Positions 63,945 to 64,000 of a stretch of 64,000 nucleotides of DNA are shown one piece after another (position 1 is the first letter of the stretch; the number at the start of each line of letters is the position of its first letter). Made by a program: the position numbers and the translations under genes. The DNA is from Aradus depressus (Eukaryota; Arthropoda; Insecta; Hemiptera; Aradidae), in contig OY759214.1 of the NCBI GenBank assembly GCA_963662175.1, positions 97,178,115 through 97,242,114 on the forward strand. The letters are read 5' to 3'. The notes beneath the pieces were generated by a model. The model did not search any database. It was not told where the DNA came from and was given only the letters and a program-made list of their open reading frames with translations.

Positions 63945-64000
63945 AGAAAAACTGCCGATGTAATGAATGTATCGACCCAAAATTTAGTAAGAGCATTGAG
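63945..64000 (+). repeat. Family A fragment at window end
   Basis: AAACTGCCGATGTAATGAATGTATCGACCCAAAATTTAGTAAGAG; continues beyond the window. Confidence 0.75.

Noticed and set aside
1..64000. rRNA genes, CRISPR arrays, operons, riboswitches, prophage
   Set aside because: No supporting signal on either strand; the window is eukaryotic.

Overview
This window looks like AT-rich nuclear DNA from an arthropod, most likely an insect. The evidence is a eukaryotic tRNA-Trp with a pol III T-run, spliceosomal signals around one exon, and dense LINE, Penelope, mariner, Harbinger, hAT and Ty3-type elements. There is no prokaryotic architecture: no operons, no Shine-Dalgarno sites, no CRISPR. The hemipteroid-insect feel is a guess; nothing in the sequence fixes the species.

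Host content is small. One intact tRNA-Trp(CCA) gene lies at 551-622. One well-supported internal coding exon lies on the minus strand at 13778-13869, with branch point, acceptor, donor and an open proline-rich frame, so part of the window is probably intron of a minus-strand gene. Almost everything else that can be recognised is transposon or tandem repeat.

Layout. 0-9 kb: tRNA, a foldback MITE, SINE fragments, a LINE 3' tail and the first members of two abundant dispersed families, called A and B here. 9.3-12.3 kb: two 5'-truncated LINEs on the minus strand, one with a perfect 14-bp target duplication, the other with its reverse transcriptase split by a single in-frame stop just before the YADD motif. 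13.8 kb: the host exon. 14.09-21.28 kb: a 7.2-kb LTR retrotransposon on the minus strand, with nearly identical 1.18-kb LTRs, a tRNA-Lys primer site, intact gag, and a second ORF reached through a predicted -1 frameshift. That second ORF joins a G-patch to the integrase C-terminal tail, the RT/RNase H/integrase core being missing. 21.7-64 kb: many LINE 3' ends, about fifteen copies or fragments of one tRNA-derived SINE, a second SINE type, Penelope-like foldbacks and a GIY-YIG endonuclease fragment, a deleted mariner, hAT and PIF/Harbinger fragments, TIR elements, minisatellites, and many family-A copies, often in head-to-head pairs.

The elements relate as parasites and hosts of one another. 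SINEs would borrow LINE machinery; the gag-only LTR element would need a complete relative for RT and integrase; the Penelope-like foldbacks would need a complete Penelope element, of which only a GIY-YIG remnant is present. Several are nested: foldbacks sit inside family-A copies with target duplications and a LINE tail sits inside another, so relative insertion order can be read directly.
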